From contig DAOVKQ010000014.1 of the NCBI GenBank assembly GCA_030631705.1, forward strand, positions 1 to 8,550: 8,550 nt of DNA, written 5' to 3'. Under the pieces are notes generated by a model, which did no database searches, was not told where the DNA came from, and worked only from the letters and a program-made list of their open reading frames with translations. Below, piece by piece: positions 1 through 6,646 of the stretch. Source of the stretch: Candidatus Omnitrophota bacterium. GTDB taxonomy: Bacteria; Omnitrophota; Gorgyraeia; Duberdicusellales; 4484-171. The position numbers and the translations under genes are program-made. How positions within the stretch are numbered: the first letter of the stretch is position 1; each line of letters begins with the position of its first letter.

Positions 1-498
1 GGTTATGGTCCCGGCGGTGTAGCAATAATGGTGGAAGCGCTTACTGATAACAAAAACCGGACTTCTGCTGAGATAAGAAATATCTTTTCCAAACGTGCCG
101 GGAATATGGCAGGCAGCGGTAGTGTTGCCTGGATATTTACTAAAAAGGGATATGTTCTTGTTGATAAGTCGCAGATAAGCGAGGATGAATTGTTTTCGAT
201 AAGTGTTGATGCCGGAGCGGAAGACATGAAAACAGAAGGTAAGAATTATGAGATTTTTTGTGATCCCCAGGATCTTGAAAGTGTAAAGAACGCTATAAAA
301 GGCAAGAACATAAATTGGGAAGTGGCTGATCTTACCATGGTACCTAATTCTACGGTTCAGGTCACCGGACAGTCGGTTAAGCAGTTACTTTCGCTCATAG
401 AAGCTTTAGAAGACCACGATGATGCTCAGAAAGTCTATGCTAATTTTGATATTCCTGAGCAGATTCTTGAGGAATTGGCCCAGGAGATGTCTAAGTAG
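1..498 (+). CDS. yebC: YebC/TACO1-family protein, 3' part of gene
   Basis: The frame is open from the first base and ends at TAG 496-498, giving 165 residues. YebC proteins are usually about 240-250 residues, so about 80 N-terminal residues lie upstream of the window. The visible part opens with GYGPGGVAI and continues with EALTDNKNRT and GSVAWIF, which are hallmark segments of the middle of the family, followed by the acidic DAGAEDM stretch and the C-terminal PNSTVQV region. The ATG at 28 is an internal methionine, not the start. The family is cytoplasmic; members have been described as transcriptional regulators and, more recently, as ribosome-associated factors that relieve stalling at proline-rich stretches. 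Which role applies here cannot be read from the sequence. Location just before ruvC is the classical bacterial arrangement and supports the call. Confidence 0.95.
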   Translation, partial: GYGPGGVAIMVEALTDNKNRTSAEIRNIFSKRAGNMAGSGSVAWIFTKKGYVLVDKSQISEDELFSISVDAGAEDMKTEGKNYEIFCDPQDLESVKNAIKGKNINWEVADLTMVPNSTVQVTGQSVKQLLSLIEALEDHDDAQKVYANFDIPEQILEELAQEMSK

Positions 499-544
499 TT
501 AATCTCGGGTTTAATTAGGCTGCGGAAAAATAAAAGCGTAATTG

Positions 545-1048
545 ATGGTAGTTTTAGGGGTTGATGTTGGCCTTAGGATCAGCGGCTATGCAGTATGCGA
601 AGTTAAAAATTTAGACGTCTCCCTGATTAAAGAAGGTGAAGTAAAAACTAAACCTTCGATGAGTCTGCCTAAAAAGCTTTTTTTTATCCATAAAAAGTTC
701 ATTGATGTTATAAATGAGTATAAACCCGGGGTGCTGGTTTTGGAAAAGTTGTATTCTCATTATCGTCATCCTACCACTGTGTCTTTGCTTGCTCAGGTAA
801 GGGGAGTTACATTACTTCTTGCCGAGGAATATGATCTGGAATTTTACGAGTATTCACCTACTAAGGCAAGAAAGTCTTTTTTAGGCAGGGGCAGCGCCGA
901 TTCATCGCGGGTAAAAAAGATGCTGGAAGGCATGTTGGGTAAACCTGTCTTATCTCAGCATACTGCCGATGCTTTTTCATTGGTTGTAGCTTTTTCGCAT
1001 ACTCTTAAAATTAAGAGGTTTCAAGATGATTGGAAGAATAAAAGGTAA
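545..1048 (+). CDS. ruvC: Holliday junction resolvase RuvC
   Basis: This encodes a 167-residue RuvC, normal for the family (about 160-175), a dimeric Mg-dependent endonuclease that cuts four-way recombination junctions. The RNase H-like fold shows as MVVLGVDVG at the N-terminus with catalytic Asp7, Glu67 in LVLEKLYSH, and the C-terminal HTADAFSL supplying His139 and Asp142. The His-x-x-Asp pair is the variant known from Thermus thermophilus RuvC rather than the Asp-x-x-Asp pair of E. coli, so the active site looks complete. The central QVRGV segment and YEYSPTKARKSFLGRGSA also match the family. The ATG at 545 puts Asp at the usual position 7; an in-frame TTG at 542 would add one residue. The gene lies 46 bp after yebC without a good Shine-Dalgarno sequence and overlaps ruvA by 23 bp. 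Confidence 0.95.
   Translation: MVVLGVDVGLRISGYAVCEVKNLDVSLIKEGEVKTKPSMSLPKKLFFIHKKFIDVINEYKPGVLVLEKLYSHYRHPTTVSLLAQVRGVTLLLAEEYDLEFYEYSPTKARKSFLGRGSADSSRVKKMLEGMLGKPVLSQHTADAFSLVVAFSHTLKIKRFQDDWKNKR
1013..1018 (+). promoter_or_regulatory. Ribosome binding site of ruvA inside ruvC
   Basis: AAGAGG lies 7 bases before the ATG at 1026, inside the last codons of ruvC. It fixes the ruvA start, which matches the conserved N-terminus MIGRIKG, and implies that ruvA translation is coupled to ruvC. Confidence 0.7.
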
Positions 1049-1643
1049 GCTGACAGGAAAATCGGAACATAAGGCTTTTATAGATGTCGGAGGAATATGT
1101 TATGAGGTCTATATCTCAAAATCAGTTAGTTCAAGGTTGGAAAATGAGCTTGGTAGCGAGGTGGATATAGCCATATATCATTATTTTCATCTTGATAAAA
1201 ACAAGGCTATTCCGGTTATGATAGGCTTTTTGGATGAATTGGAGAAAGAGTTTTTTGAAGTTTTTACCAGTGTATCCGGTGTAGGGCCAAAGCTGGCTCT
1301 AAAGGCCTTTGATAGGCCGGTGTCCTTGATTGCCAAGGCTATCGAAGGAGCAGATGTAAGTTTTCTGACGACCCTTGCCGGTATAGGCAAGCAAAAGGCC
1401 AAGCAAATCGTTGCCTATCTGCAGGGTAAAGTGGGGCGGTTTGCGTTGATAAAAGGAGAAGATAAAGCGGCGCGCGCGTTCGTAAAAGACAAAAAGATTA
1501 TTCAAGAAGCAAAAACGGTTTTAAAGCGTTTGCAGTATTCTGCCAAAGAAATAGAGTCAATGATAAATAGAGTGAAAGAAGCACAAATTCAGATTGACAG
1601 TGTAGAAGATTTGCTCAATGCGGTTTACAAAAGTAGAGGGTAG
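1026..1643 (+). CDS. ruvA: Holliday junction branch-migration DNA-binding subunit RuvA
   Basis: A 205-residue protein of normal RuvA length. RuvA tetramers hold the open junction and load RuvB helicase rings. Domain I (about 1-68) starts MIGRIKGKL and has the typical FIDVGGICYEV strand. Domain II has two helix-hairpin-helix motifs, VSGVGPKLAL (83-92) and LAGIGKQKAKQIV (117-129), that grip DNA backbones. After a charged linker, domain III (about 156-203) is the small helical bundle that contacts RuvB. The loop before IGF (54-66) reads FHLDKNKAIPVMI and does not show the Arg-Glu-Asp acidic pin of E. coli RuvA; I recall similar loops in RuvA of uncultured phyla. ruvB does not follow: scpB begins 3 bp after the stop, so the motor subunit must be encoded elsewhere or be absent. 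Confidence 0.93.
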   Translation: MIGRIKGKLTGKSEHKAFIDVGGICYEVYISKSVSSRLENELGSEVDIAIYHYFHLDKNKAIPVMIGFLDELEKEFFEVFTSVSGVGPKLALKAFDRPVSLIAKAIEGADVSFLTTLAGIGKQKAKQIVAYLQGKVGRFALIKGEDKAARAFVKDKKIIQEAKTVLKRLQYSAKEIESMINRVKEAQIQIDSVEDLLNAVYKSRG

Positions 1644-1646
1644 TTT

Positions 1647-2327
1647 ATGGATAAGGAATTTAACAATAAGTCGATACTTGAATCATTACTGTTTGTTAAT
1701 GAAAAGCCGATATCTACCGCGGAGCTTTCTGAGGTGCTTGCAGAGGATAAAAAAACAGTTGAGTTAGCGATGAAAGAGTTGTGCAAGGAGTATCTAGAGA
1801 GATCTTGCGGTATATGCATTGTGAAGGTTGCCGGAGGGTATCAGATGTGTTCGTCCCCTGTCAATGAACCCTGGATTAAAAAAATGTATCGCGAAAAGAA
1901 CAAGCAAAAATTATCTTCTGCTTCTCTGGAAACGGTGGCCATAATCGCTTATAAGCAGCCGATAACAAGAATGGAGGTAGAATCCATAAGGGGTGTAAAT
2001 ATAGACGGAGTCGCGAAACATCTTTTAAAATGGGGCCTGATTAAAACGGCAGGAAGAAAAGAAGTTCCCGGCCGTCCTTTCTTTTATATTACAACAAGAA
2101 AATTTCTGGAGTATTTCGGAATAAACAGCTTAAAAGATTTGCCCAGACTGGAGGATTTTATTTCTTTAGCTAAGTCTGAGGAAGTAATGCCCCAAGATGC
2201 CGATAACGATAGTTATGAACATAAGGATAATCTTTCTTCTTCCAGGTATGAATTGGAAGATAGAGAGGAAAGAGTTGTTTTAAATGAAAAGAGCATAGGT
2301 AATCAAGCAGAGGAGGTAGAACAATGA
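1647..2327 (+). CDS. scpB: Segregation and condensation protein ScpB
   Basis: A 226-residue ScpB, the kleisin-associated winged-helix protein that works with ScpA and SMC in chromosome condensation and segregation. The first winged helix (about 8-80) opens [15 protein letters not shown] and contains VAGGYQM. The second (about 88-160) carries the family signature [15 protein letters not shown], then [21 protein letters not shown] and [14 protein letters not shown]. From about residue 175 the tail is acidic, Ser/Asn-rich and likely disordered, as is common in ScpB. The ATG at 1647 is preceded by AGAGGG at 1635-1640. The stop overlaps the metK start by 4 bp (ATGA), so the two are probably translationally coupled. 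scpA, the usual upstream neighbour, is not in the window; ruvA takes that place. Confidence 0.95.
   Translation: MDKEFNNKSILESLLFVNEKPISTAELSEVLAEDKKTVELAMKELCKEYLERSCGICIVKVAGGYQMCSSPVNEPWIKKMYREKNKQKLSSASLETVAIIAYKQPITRMEVESIRGVNIDGVAKHLLKWGLIKTAGRKEVPGRPFFYITTRKFLEYFGINSLKDLPRLEDFISLAKSEEVMPQDADNDSYEHKDNLSSSRYELEDREERVVLNEKSIGNQAEEVEQ
2312..2316 (+). promoter_or_regulatory. Strong ribosome binding site of metK within scpB
   Basis: GGAGG, part of AGAGGAGGTAGA, sits 7 bases before the ATG at 2324 inside the 3' end of scpB. It is the strongest Shine-Dalgarno site of block 1 and should allow metK to be translated at a higher level than the genes before it. Confidence 0.8.
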
Positions 2328-3460
2328 AAACATATTTTGCTTCAGAGTCGGTAACCGAAGGACATCCGGATAAAGTTTGTGACCAGATATCTGATGCGGT
2401 TTTAGACGCTGTTCTTACGAATGATTCAAAAGGAAGGGTGGCTTGTGAAGCTTTGGCAACAAGAGGGCTTATTATTGTTGCCGGAGAAATTACTACAAGC
2501 TGTTATGTGGAAATTCCTAAAGTAGTAAGAGCTTTGCTTAAAAATATCGGATATGATGATCCTACCGGCGGCTTTGATTATGAAAGCTGCGGCGTAATGA
2601 CTGCAATCCAGGAGCAGTCTCCCGATATCGCCATGGGGGTAGATACCGGAGGGGCCGGCGATCAGGGATTCATGTTTGGGTTTGCCAACTCGGAAACCCC
2701 GGAGCTTATGCCTTTACCGATTATGTTATCCCATAAATTGGTGCGCCGGCTTTCACAGGTGCGCCGGGAGAAACAATTACGCTATCTAAGGCCGGACGGA
2801 AAATCCCAGGTTTCCGTAGAGTATGAAAACGGTAAGCCTAAAAGAATCGATAGCATTATTATCGGTGCTCACCATTCGCAGGATGTCAAAACAGAAGATT
2901 TACGGGAAGACATTCGGAAATTAGTTATAGATTATGTGGTTTCTGAGGATTTAGTCGATAAAAATACGAAAATCTTTATTAACGGCACAGGAAGGTTTGA
3001 AGTCGGTGGTCCTGTTTCCGATACCGGAGTAACGGGGAGGAAAATCATTGTTGATACTTACGGCGGGTATGCCCGGCATGGCGGCGGGGCTTTTTCCGGT
3101 AAGGATCCTTCCAAGGTTGACAGGTCTGCTTCATATATGTCCCGGTATATCGCTAAAAATATAGTTAAAGCGGGTATTGCCTCTGTATGTGAAATTCAGC
3201 TTTCATACTGCATCGGTGTTGCCGAACCGGTATCAGTGAGTGTGGATACATTCGGTACTTCGGAAGTTGATACGGAAAAGATTTCTAAAGCAATAAGGCA
3301 GGTATTTAGTCTGACTCCAGCGGGAATTATTGAAGAATTAAAACTTTTCAGGCCGATATATACCAAAACTGCCGCTTATGGACATTTCGGCAGAGAGAAT
3401 GAAGGTTTCTCCTGGGAGAATACCGACAAAGTCGATGTATTAAAAAAAGCAGTTGGATAG
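2324..3460 (+). CDS. metK: S-adenosylmethionine synthetase (methionine adenosyltransferase)
   Basis: A 378-residue MetK, close to the usual 380-400. It makes S-adenosylmethionine from methionine and ATP, releasing phosphate and pyrophosphate, in the cytoplasm as a dimer or tetramer. Diagnostic motifs are all present: [11 protein letters not shown] (7-17, with His14, Asp16 and Lys17 for ATP and Mg), [10 protein letters not shown] (110-119, the nucleotide signature), [12 protein letters not shown] (237-248), the phosphate loop [16 protein letters not shown] (253-268), and the C-terminal YGHFGR. No catalytic residue appears lost. The start is fixed by the GGAGG site and the conserved N-terminus. 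There is no room upstream for a SAM riboswitch because the start lies inside scpB. ahcY follows after 28 bp, so production of the methyl donor and removal of its by-product are encoded together. Confidence 0.97.
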   Translation: MKTYFASESVTEGHPDKVCDQISDAVLDAVLTNDSKGRVACEALATRGLIIVAGEITTSCYVEIPKVVRALLKNIGYDDPTGGFDYESCGVMTAIQEQSPDIAMGVDTGGAGDQGFMFGFANSETPELMPLPIMLSHKLVRRLSQVRREKQLRYLRPDGKSQVSVEYENGKPKRIDSIIIGAHHSQDVKTEDLREDIRKLVIDYVVSEDLVDKNTKIFINGTGRFEVGGPVSDTGVTGRKIIVDTYGGYARHGGGAFSGKDPSKVDRSASYMSRYIAKNIVKAGIASVCEIQLSYCIGVAEPVSVSVDTFGTSEVDTEKISKAIRQVFSLTPAGIIEELKLFRPIYTKTAAYGHFGRENEGFSWENTDKVDVLKKAVG

Positions 3461-3475
3461 TTTATAAACCCAAAA

Positions 3476-3482
3476 AAAGGAG
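3476..3482 (+). promoter_or_regulatory. Ribosome binding site selecting the GTG start of ahcY
   Basis: AAAGGAG ends 6 bases before the GTG at 3489. An ATG at 3484 lies too close to the site and reads into a stop after two codons. In the ahcY frame the only codons between the upstream stop (3465-3467) and GTG give no other start, so GTG is the supported initiation codon. Confidence 0.75.
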
Positions 3483-3488
3483 CATGAA

Positions 3489-4754
3489 GTGAGGTTTGAT
3501 GTAAAAAATAAGGATCTTAGAAAAATCGGTAAGAAAAGGATTGAATGGGCGTTAAACAGGATGCCGGTATTGGAACGGATACGGCAGCGTTTTGCCAGGG
3601 ACAAGGTTTTAAAAGGATTGAATATCGGAGCCTGCCTGCACGTAACCACAGAAACTGCCGGCTTGGCAATTACCTTAAAGGCTGCCGGAGCCCGTCCCTT
3701 GCTGTGTGCTTCAAACCCTTTATCTACCCAGGATGATGTCGCGGCATCATTGGTTTTTGATTACGGAATAGAGGTGTTTGCTATTAACGGAGAGAATACC
3801 AAAGTATACTATAAACATATTGATTCGGTTTTGGCGGAGAAACCGCAAATTACTCTTGATGACGGGGCTGATTTAGTTTCTACTATTCATAAGCGGGCTT
3901 CATCTTCAAAATACAAGGTAAAACTTCCCTGGGGAAGTACGGAGGAAACAACTACGGGTGTAATACGTTTAAGAGCCTTACAAAAAGAGGGCAAACTTCT
4001 CTGTCCGGTTATTGCCGTGAACGACGCCTACACTAAACATTTATTTGATAACCGTTATGGTACCGGCCAATCCACTATTGACGGTGTAATACGGGCAACG
4101 AATAAATTGATTTGCGGGACTAATTTCGTTGTATGCGGATATGGCTGGTGCGGAAGGGGCGTAGCTCAGCGCGCTAAAGGTTTGGGCGCGAATGTCATAG
4201 TATGCGAGGTTGATTGCTTAAAAGCTTTAGAGGCAGCCATGGATGGCTTCAGGGTGATGCCGATGAAACAAGCCGCGAAAATCGGTGATATATTCATTAC
4301 CGTCAGCGGAGATATACATGTAATAGCAAAGCAGCATTTTTCTTTAATGAAAGATACGGCTTTGGTGGCTAATTCCGGACATTTCGACGTAGAAATAGAT
4401 ATAAAAAGTTTGGCGAAAATGGCTGTAAGGAAAAGACAAGTTAAACCCCTGGTAATGGAGTATACTTTAAAGAATAAAAAAAGGATATATCTTTTAGCAG
4501 AAGGAAGGTTGGTTAATTTAGCCTGTGCGGAAGGCCATCCGGCAGAGGTAATGGATTTAAGTTTTGCCAATCAGGCTTTAAGCAGTGAATATATAGCAAA
4601 GAATTACAAAAAACTACAAAAGAAAGTCTATAAAGTTCCCGACAACATAGACGCTAAGGTTTCCGAATTAAAATTAAGCTGTATGGGAATAAAAATAGAC
4701 AAGCTTACGCCTGAGCAGAAAGAATATCTGTCCAGTTGGCAGATAGGTACATAA
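3489..4754 (+). CDS. ahcY: S-adenosylhomocysteine hydrolase (adenosylhomocysteinase)
   Basis: A 421-residue NAD-dependent AdoHcy hydrolase, which splits S-adenosylhomocysteine reversibly into adenosine and homocysteine and so relieves product inhibition of methyltransferases. The substrate domain shows His51 (CLHVTTETA), SNPLSTQDDVAA (75-86), Asp125 in DDGADL, Glu152 in EETTTGV, and Lys183/Asp187 in NDAYTKHLFDNRYGTGQST. The NAD domain has the glycine-rich GYGWCGRG (217-224), Glu240 at the end of the next strand, and MDGFRVM. NSGHFDVEIDI (His298) and GHPAEVMDLSFA (His350) follow. It lacks the roughly 40-residue insertion of E. coli-neighbour and eukaryotic forms, and ends in YLSSWQIGT rather than the long-form Lys/Tyr tail, so it belongs with the short Thermotoga/archaeal type. 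It starts with GTG, 28 bp after metK, and closes block 1. Confidence 0.96.
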   Translation: MRFDVKNKDLRKIGKKRIEWALNRMPVLERIRQRFARDKVLKGLNIGACLHVTTETAGLAITLKAAGARPLLCASNPLSTQDDVAASLVFDYGIEVFAINGENTKVYYKHIDSVLAEKPQITLDDGADLVSTIHKRASSSKYKVKLPWGSTEETTTGVIRLRALQKEGKLLCPVIAVNDAYTKHLFDNRYGTGQSTIDGVIRATNKLICGTNFVVCGYGWCGRGVAQRAKGLGANVIVCEVDCLKALEAAMDGFRVMPMKQAAKIGDIFITVSGDIHVIAKQHFSLMKDTALVANSGHFDVEIDIKSLAKMAVRKRQVKPLVMEYTLKNKKRIYLLAEGRLVNLACAEGHPAEVMDLSFANQALSSEYIAKNYKKLQKKVYKVPDNIDAKVSELKLSCMGIKIDKLTPEQKEYLSSWQIGT

Positions 4755-4785
4755 AGATAAAACAGTGGGCCAACGAAGGTAGAAT

Positions 4786-4834
4786 ATAAAATATCAAAGA
4801 TCAAATATTAAAATTACGAAGTAAAATGTAAAAA
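4786..4834 (+). repeat. Degenerate 7-bp-periodic A-tract repeat, left arm
   Basis: Read in steps of seven from 4786, six of the seven units have AAA at positions 4-6. The clearest copies are ATCAAAG, ATCAAAT and ATTAAAA (4793-4813); the unit at 4814-4820 breaks the pattern. Part of this arm (4798-4815) matches the reverse complement of 4891-4908 at 15 of 18 positions, so the two arms form an imperfect inverted pair. Confidence 0.6.
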
Positions 4835-4892
4835 TAAGAAAGATTTGGGGAGCAGGTTAAAAGAGTATTGATAATATTAGATTTTCTAAGAA

Positions 4893-4941
4893 TTTTGATT
4901 TTTGATTTGTCATTTTGCACTTTAATTTTTACACTTTGAAT
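4893..4941 (-). repeat. Degenerate 7-bp-periodic T-tract repeat, right arm
   Basis: Seven consecutive heptamers each begin with TT, and six of them with TTT. The first two are perfect copies of TTTTGAT (4893-4906). On the minus strand they read ATCAAAA, the same unit as in the left arm at 4793-4806. The arm ends about 30 bp before the ribosome binding site of the next gene. Confidence 0.6.
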
Positions 4942-4970
4942 TTATTGGTGTTGGTACGAGAAGGTTCTTA

Positions 4971-4977
4971 AAGGAGG
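4971..4977 (+). promoter_or_regulatory. Ribosome binding site of the DUF4139 gene
   Basis: AAGGAGG, a near-perfect Shine-Dalgarno sequence, ends 4 bases before the ATG at 4982 and supports that start, which is followed directly by a signal peptide. Confidence 0.8.
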
Positions 4978-4981
4978 CGAT

Positions 4982-6646
4982 ATGAAAAAAGTAATAATTC
5001 TTATTTTTCTTCTTTCACTTGGGACATCTTTATGTTTTTCACAACAGATAATTCCCTCTGATATCAAAGAAGTTACTTTGTTCTCCGACCGGGCACAGAT
5101 TACAAGAAAAGCAAAGGTTAAAGTCGGTAAAGGCTTGAATGAGATTTTCCTGGGTGTAGACGCTTTTCGTATCGATAAGGATTCAGTTACGGCAAAAGTT
5201 TTCGGTAAGGGTGAAGTTTTCGGTGTTCAGTTTAAAGAGCTGTATTTAAAAGATGAGCCTCAGGAAAATATAAAGGCTCTTGTTTTAAAGATAGAGGAGC
5301 TTCAGTTTTTAGCGCGGAAATTAGCCGAAAATAAGGGTGTGCTGGTAAAAAAAGAAACGTTTTTGCGGTCTGTATTGGATTTTTCTCATCAACAGGTTGC
5401 TCAGGATATAAAGACAGTTTTTCCTAAAGTAGAAGATTTAAAAAATACGCTTCTTTTCTTAGGCGACAGCTATAAGGAAATAAATGAAGAAAAGCTGGTT
5501 TTGGAGCAAAAGATCAAAGAATTAAACAAAGAAATCAAAGTTAAGAAAAGAGAGCTTTCTTCCTTGAAAGGGGCGGGTTGCAAAACCAAAAAAGTTATAT
5601 CGATATTGTTTGATTCCCAAAAATCTCAGGGCATAAATATTGAAGCAACTTATTTAAGCTACGGGGCTTTATGGCAGCCTCTTTACAAGGTAGATGTTCC
5701 TTTGGATTTAGGAAAGGTTAATATTGTTATGTTTTCTAAGGCACAACAAAAGACCGGCGAAGATTGGCAGAATGTAAAGCTGTCATTTTCTAATGTTATT
5801 CCCCTAAAAGGCGTGGGCCTTCCTTCTTTAAACAGCTGGTTTTTAGATACGCGGCGGCGTTCTCGTAGGGAAGTCAGCTATAGGCAAAAATCTTTGGCTA
5901 AGAGTTCTGCCGATTCTCTTGTACCGGGAAGCCATGTAGATAAGGGTTTAGGCGAATGGGATGAAGAAGCGTCCGCAGGGGTACAAGCTGGTTTTGCCTA
6001 TGCTGAGGATAAAGAGCTTCCTTTTTCGTTTGAGTATGAATTTCCTAAAGCGGTTACTATTGAATCAAAAGATAAACAAGCCCTGATGCCTCTTTTCTCT
6101 AAGACCCTTAAGGGTGAATTTTTTTATTACGCGGTTCCCAGAACCAATCCGCTGACTTTTTTAATCTGTAGGGCGGGTTCTGACCGGGAATTGCTTCCGG
6201 GAATGCTAAACGTATATTTCGGCGGCCGTTTTATAGGTAAGACACGCTTAGGTGAAAAAAAAGCCGGCGAAAAGTTTGATTTAAACCTGGGCGTCGACAG
6301 GGGAATAAAGGTAAAACGGGAAGTTATAAAAGATAAGTTCAAGGAAACTTTTTTCAAAAAACTGGACCGGCAGACTATAATCAGGGAGATAGCTTTTAAA
6401 ATAACGGTTGAAAATATAAAAAACGAATCAGCAAAGATTAAGATAATTGACAGTATTCCTGTTTCAAAGACTGACAGAATAGAAGTTAAGGATATAAAAA
6501 TTACTCCTGAGCCGACCAAAAAGAATTATCAGGACAAAGAAGGTGTTTTACTCTGGGAGTTGGAGCTTAAACCCAATAAGACAGAAGAGATTAATGTGAA
6601 ATTTATAGTAACCTATCCTAAGAGTATGCCACCGCGGGGATTATGA
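4982..6646 (+). CDS. Exported DUF4139 / mucoidy-inhibitor MuiA-like protein
   Basis: A 554-residue protein with an N-terminal signal peptide: Lys2-Lys3, a hydrophobic core at about 4-18, and a likely signal peptidase I site after CFS (18-20). The Cys18 context SLC is not a good lipobox, so a lipoprotein is unlikely. The region after the signal (IKEVTLFSDRAQITRKAKVKVGKG) resembles DUF4140, the N-terminal partner domain. Residues about 95-195 are charged and probably coiled coil. The DUF4139 domain follows with YLSYGALWQPLYKVDV (224-239), TGEDWQNVKLSFS (258-270), FIGKTRLGEKKAGEKF (417-432), and a C-terminal beta-rich part ending TYPKSMPPRGL. A basic, low-complexity stretch (about 290-340) interrupts the domain, as in many relatives. 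Family function is poorly known; MuiA was named for an effect on mucoid capsule in enterobacteria. It probably acts in the periplasm. Its stop overlaps the pfk start by 4 bp. Confidence 0.85.
   Translation: MKKVIILIFLLSLGTSLCFSQQIIPSDIKEVTLFSDRAQITRKAKVKVGKGLNEIFLGVDAFRIDKDSVTAKVFGKGEVFGVQFKELYLKDEPQENIKALVLKIEELQFLARKLAENKGVLVKKETFLRSVLDFSHQQVAQDIKTVFPKVEDLKNTLLFLGDSYKEINEEKLVLEQKIKELNKEIKVKKRELSSLKGAGCKTKKVISILFDSQKSQGINIEATYLSYGALWQPLYKVDVPLDLGKVNIVMFSKAQQKTGEDWQNVKLSFSNVIPLKGVGLPSLNSWFLDTRRRSRREVSYRQKSLAKSSADSLVPGSHVDKGLGEWDEEASAGVQAGFAYAEDKELPFSFEYEFPKAVTIESKDKQALMPLFSKTLKGEFFYYAVPRTNPLTFLICRAGSDRELLPGMLNVYFGGRFIGKTRLGEKKAGEKFDLNLGVDRGIKVKREVIKDKFKETFFKKLDRQTIIREIAFKITVENIKNESAKIKIIDSIPVSKTDRIEVKDIKITPEPTKKNYQDKEGVLLWELELKPNKTEEINVKFIVTYPKSMPPRGL

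Larger units (their letters stand above)
4755..4981 (+). other. AT-rich intergenic region between the two gene blocks
   Basis: This 227-bp gap holds no ORF with coding character. It contains two AT-rich tracts with 7-bp periodicity in opposite orientation (4786-4834 and 4893-4941, described separately), and ends in the AAGGAGG site of the next gene. No GC-rich hairpin followed by a T run was found after ahcY, so no intrinsic terminator can be called. A promoter for block 2 is likely by position, but the best box, TTGATA at 4868-4873 with AATTTT 17 bases further on, is a poor match and is not claimed. Confidence 0.7.

Noticed and set aside
3..227. 74-residue open frame on the minus strand at the left edge
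   Set aside because: It lies wholly antisense to yebC, whose protein sequence is clearly conserved, and has no recognisable domain.
2280..2330. SAM riboswitch upstream of metK
   Set aside because: The region is the coding 3' end of scpB with a 4-bp overlap, leaving no leader for an aptamer.
3484..3492. ATG as possible ahcY start
   Set aside because: It is in another frame and meets TGA after two codons; the GTG at 3489 has the right spacing from AAAGGAG.
4166..4570. 134-residue open frame on the minus strand
   Set aside because: It is antisense to the NAD-binding and C-terminal part of ahcY, and its translation looks like a reverse-complement shadow with no recognisable motif.
4755..4800. 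Terminator after ahcY
   Set aside because: The short GTGGGCCAAC palindrome-like stretch has no usable stem and no T run after it.
4868..4896. Sigma-70-type promoter TTGATA with AATTTT for the DUF4139 gene
   Set aside because: The -10 match is poor and similar boxes occur by chance throughout this AT-rich gap.
4982..5045. Lipoprotein signal at Cys18 of the DUF4139 protein
   Set aside because: The residue before Cys is Leu, which does not fit the lipobox; a signal peptidase I site just after is more plausible.
6127..6519. 130-residue open frame on the minus strand with hydrophobic stretches
   Set aside because: It is antisense to the conserved DUF4139 C-terminus; the hydrophobic look follows from Lys/Glu/Asp-rich codons read backwards.
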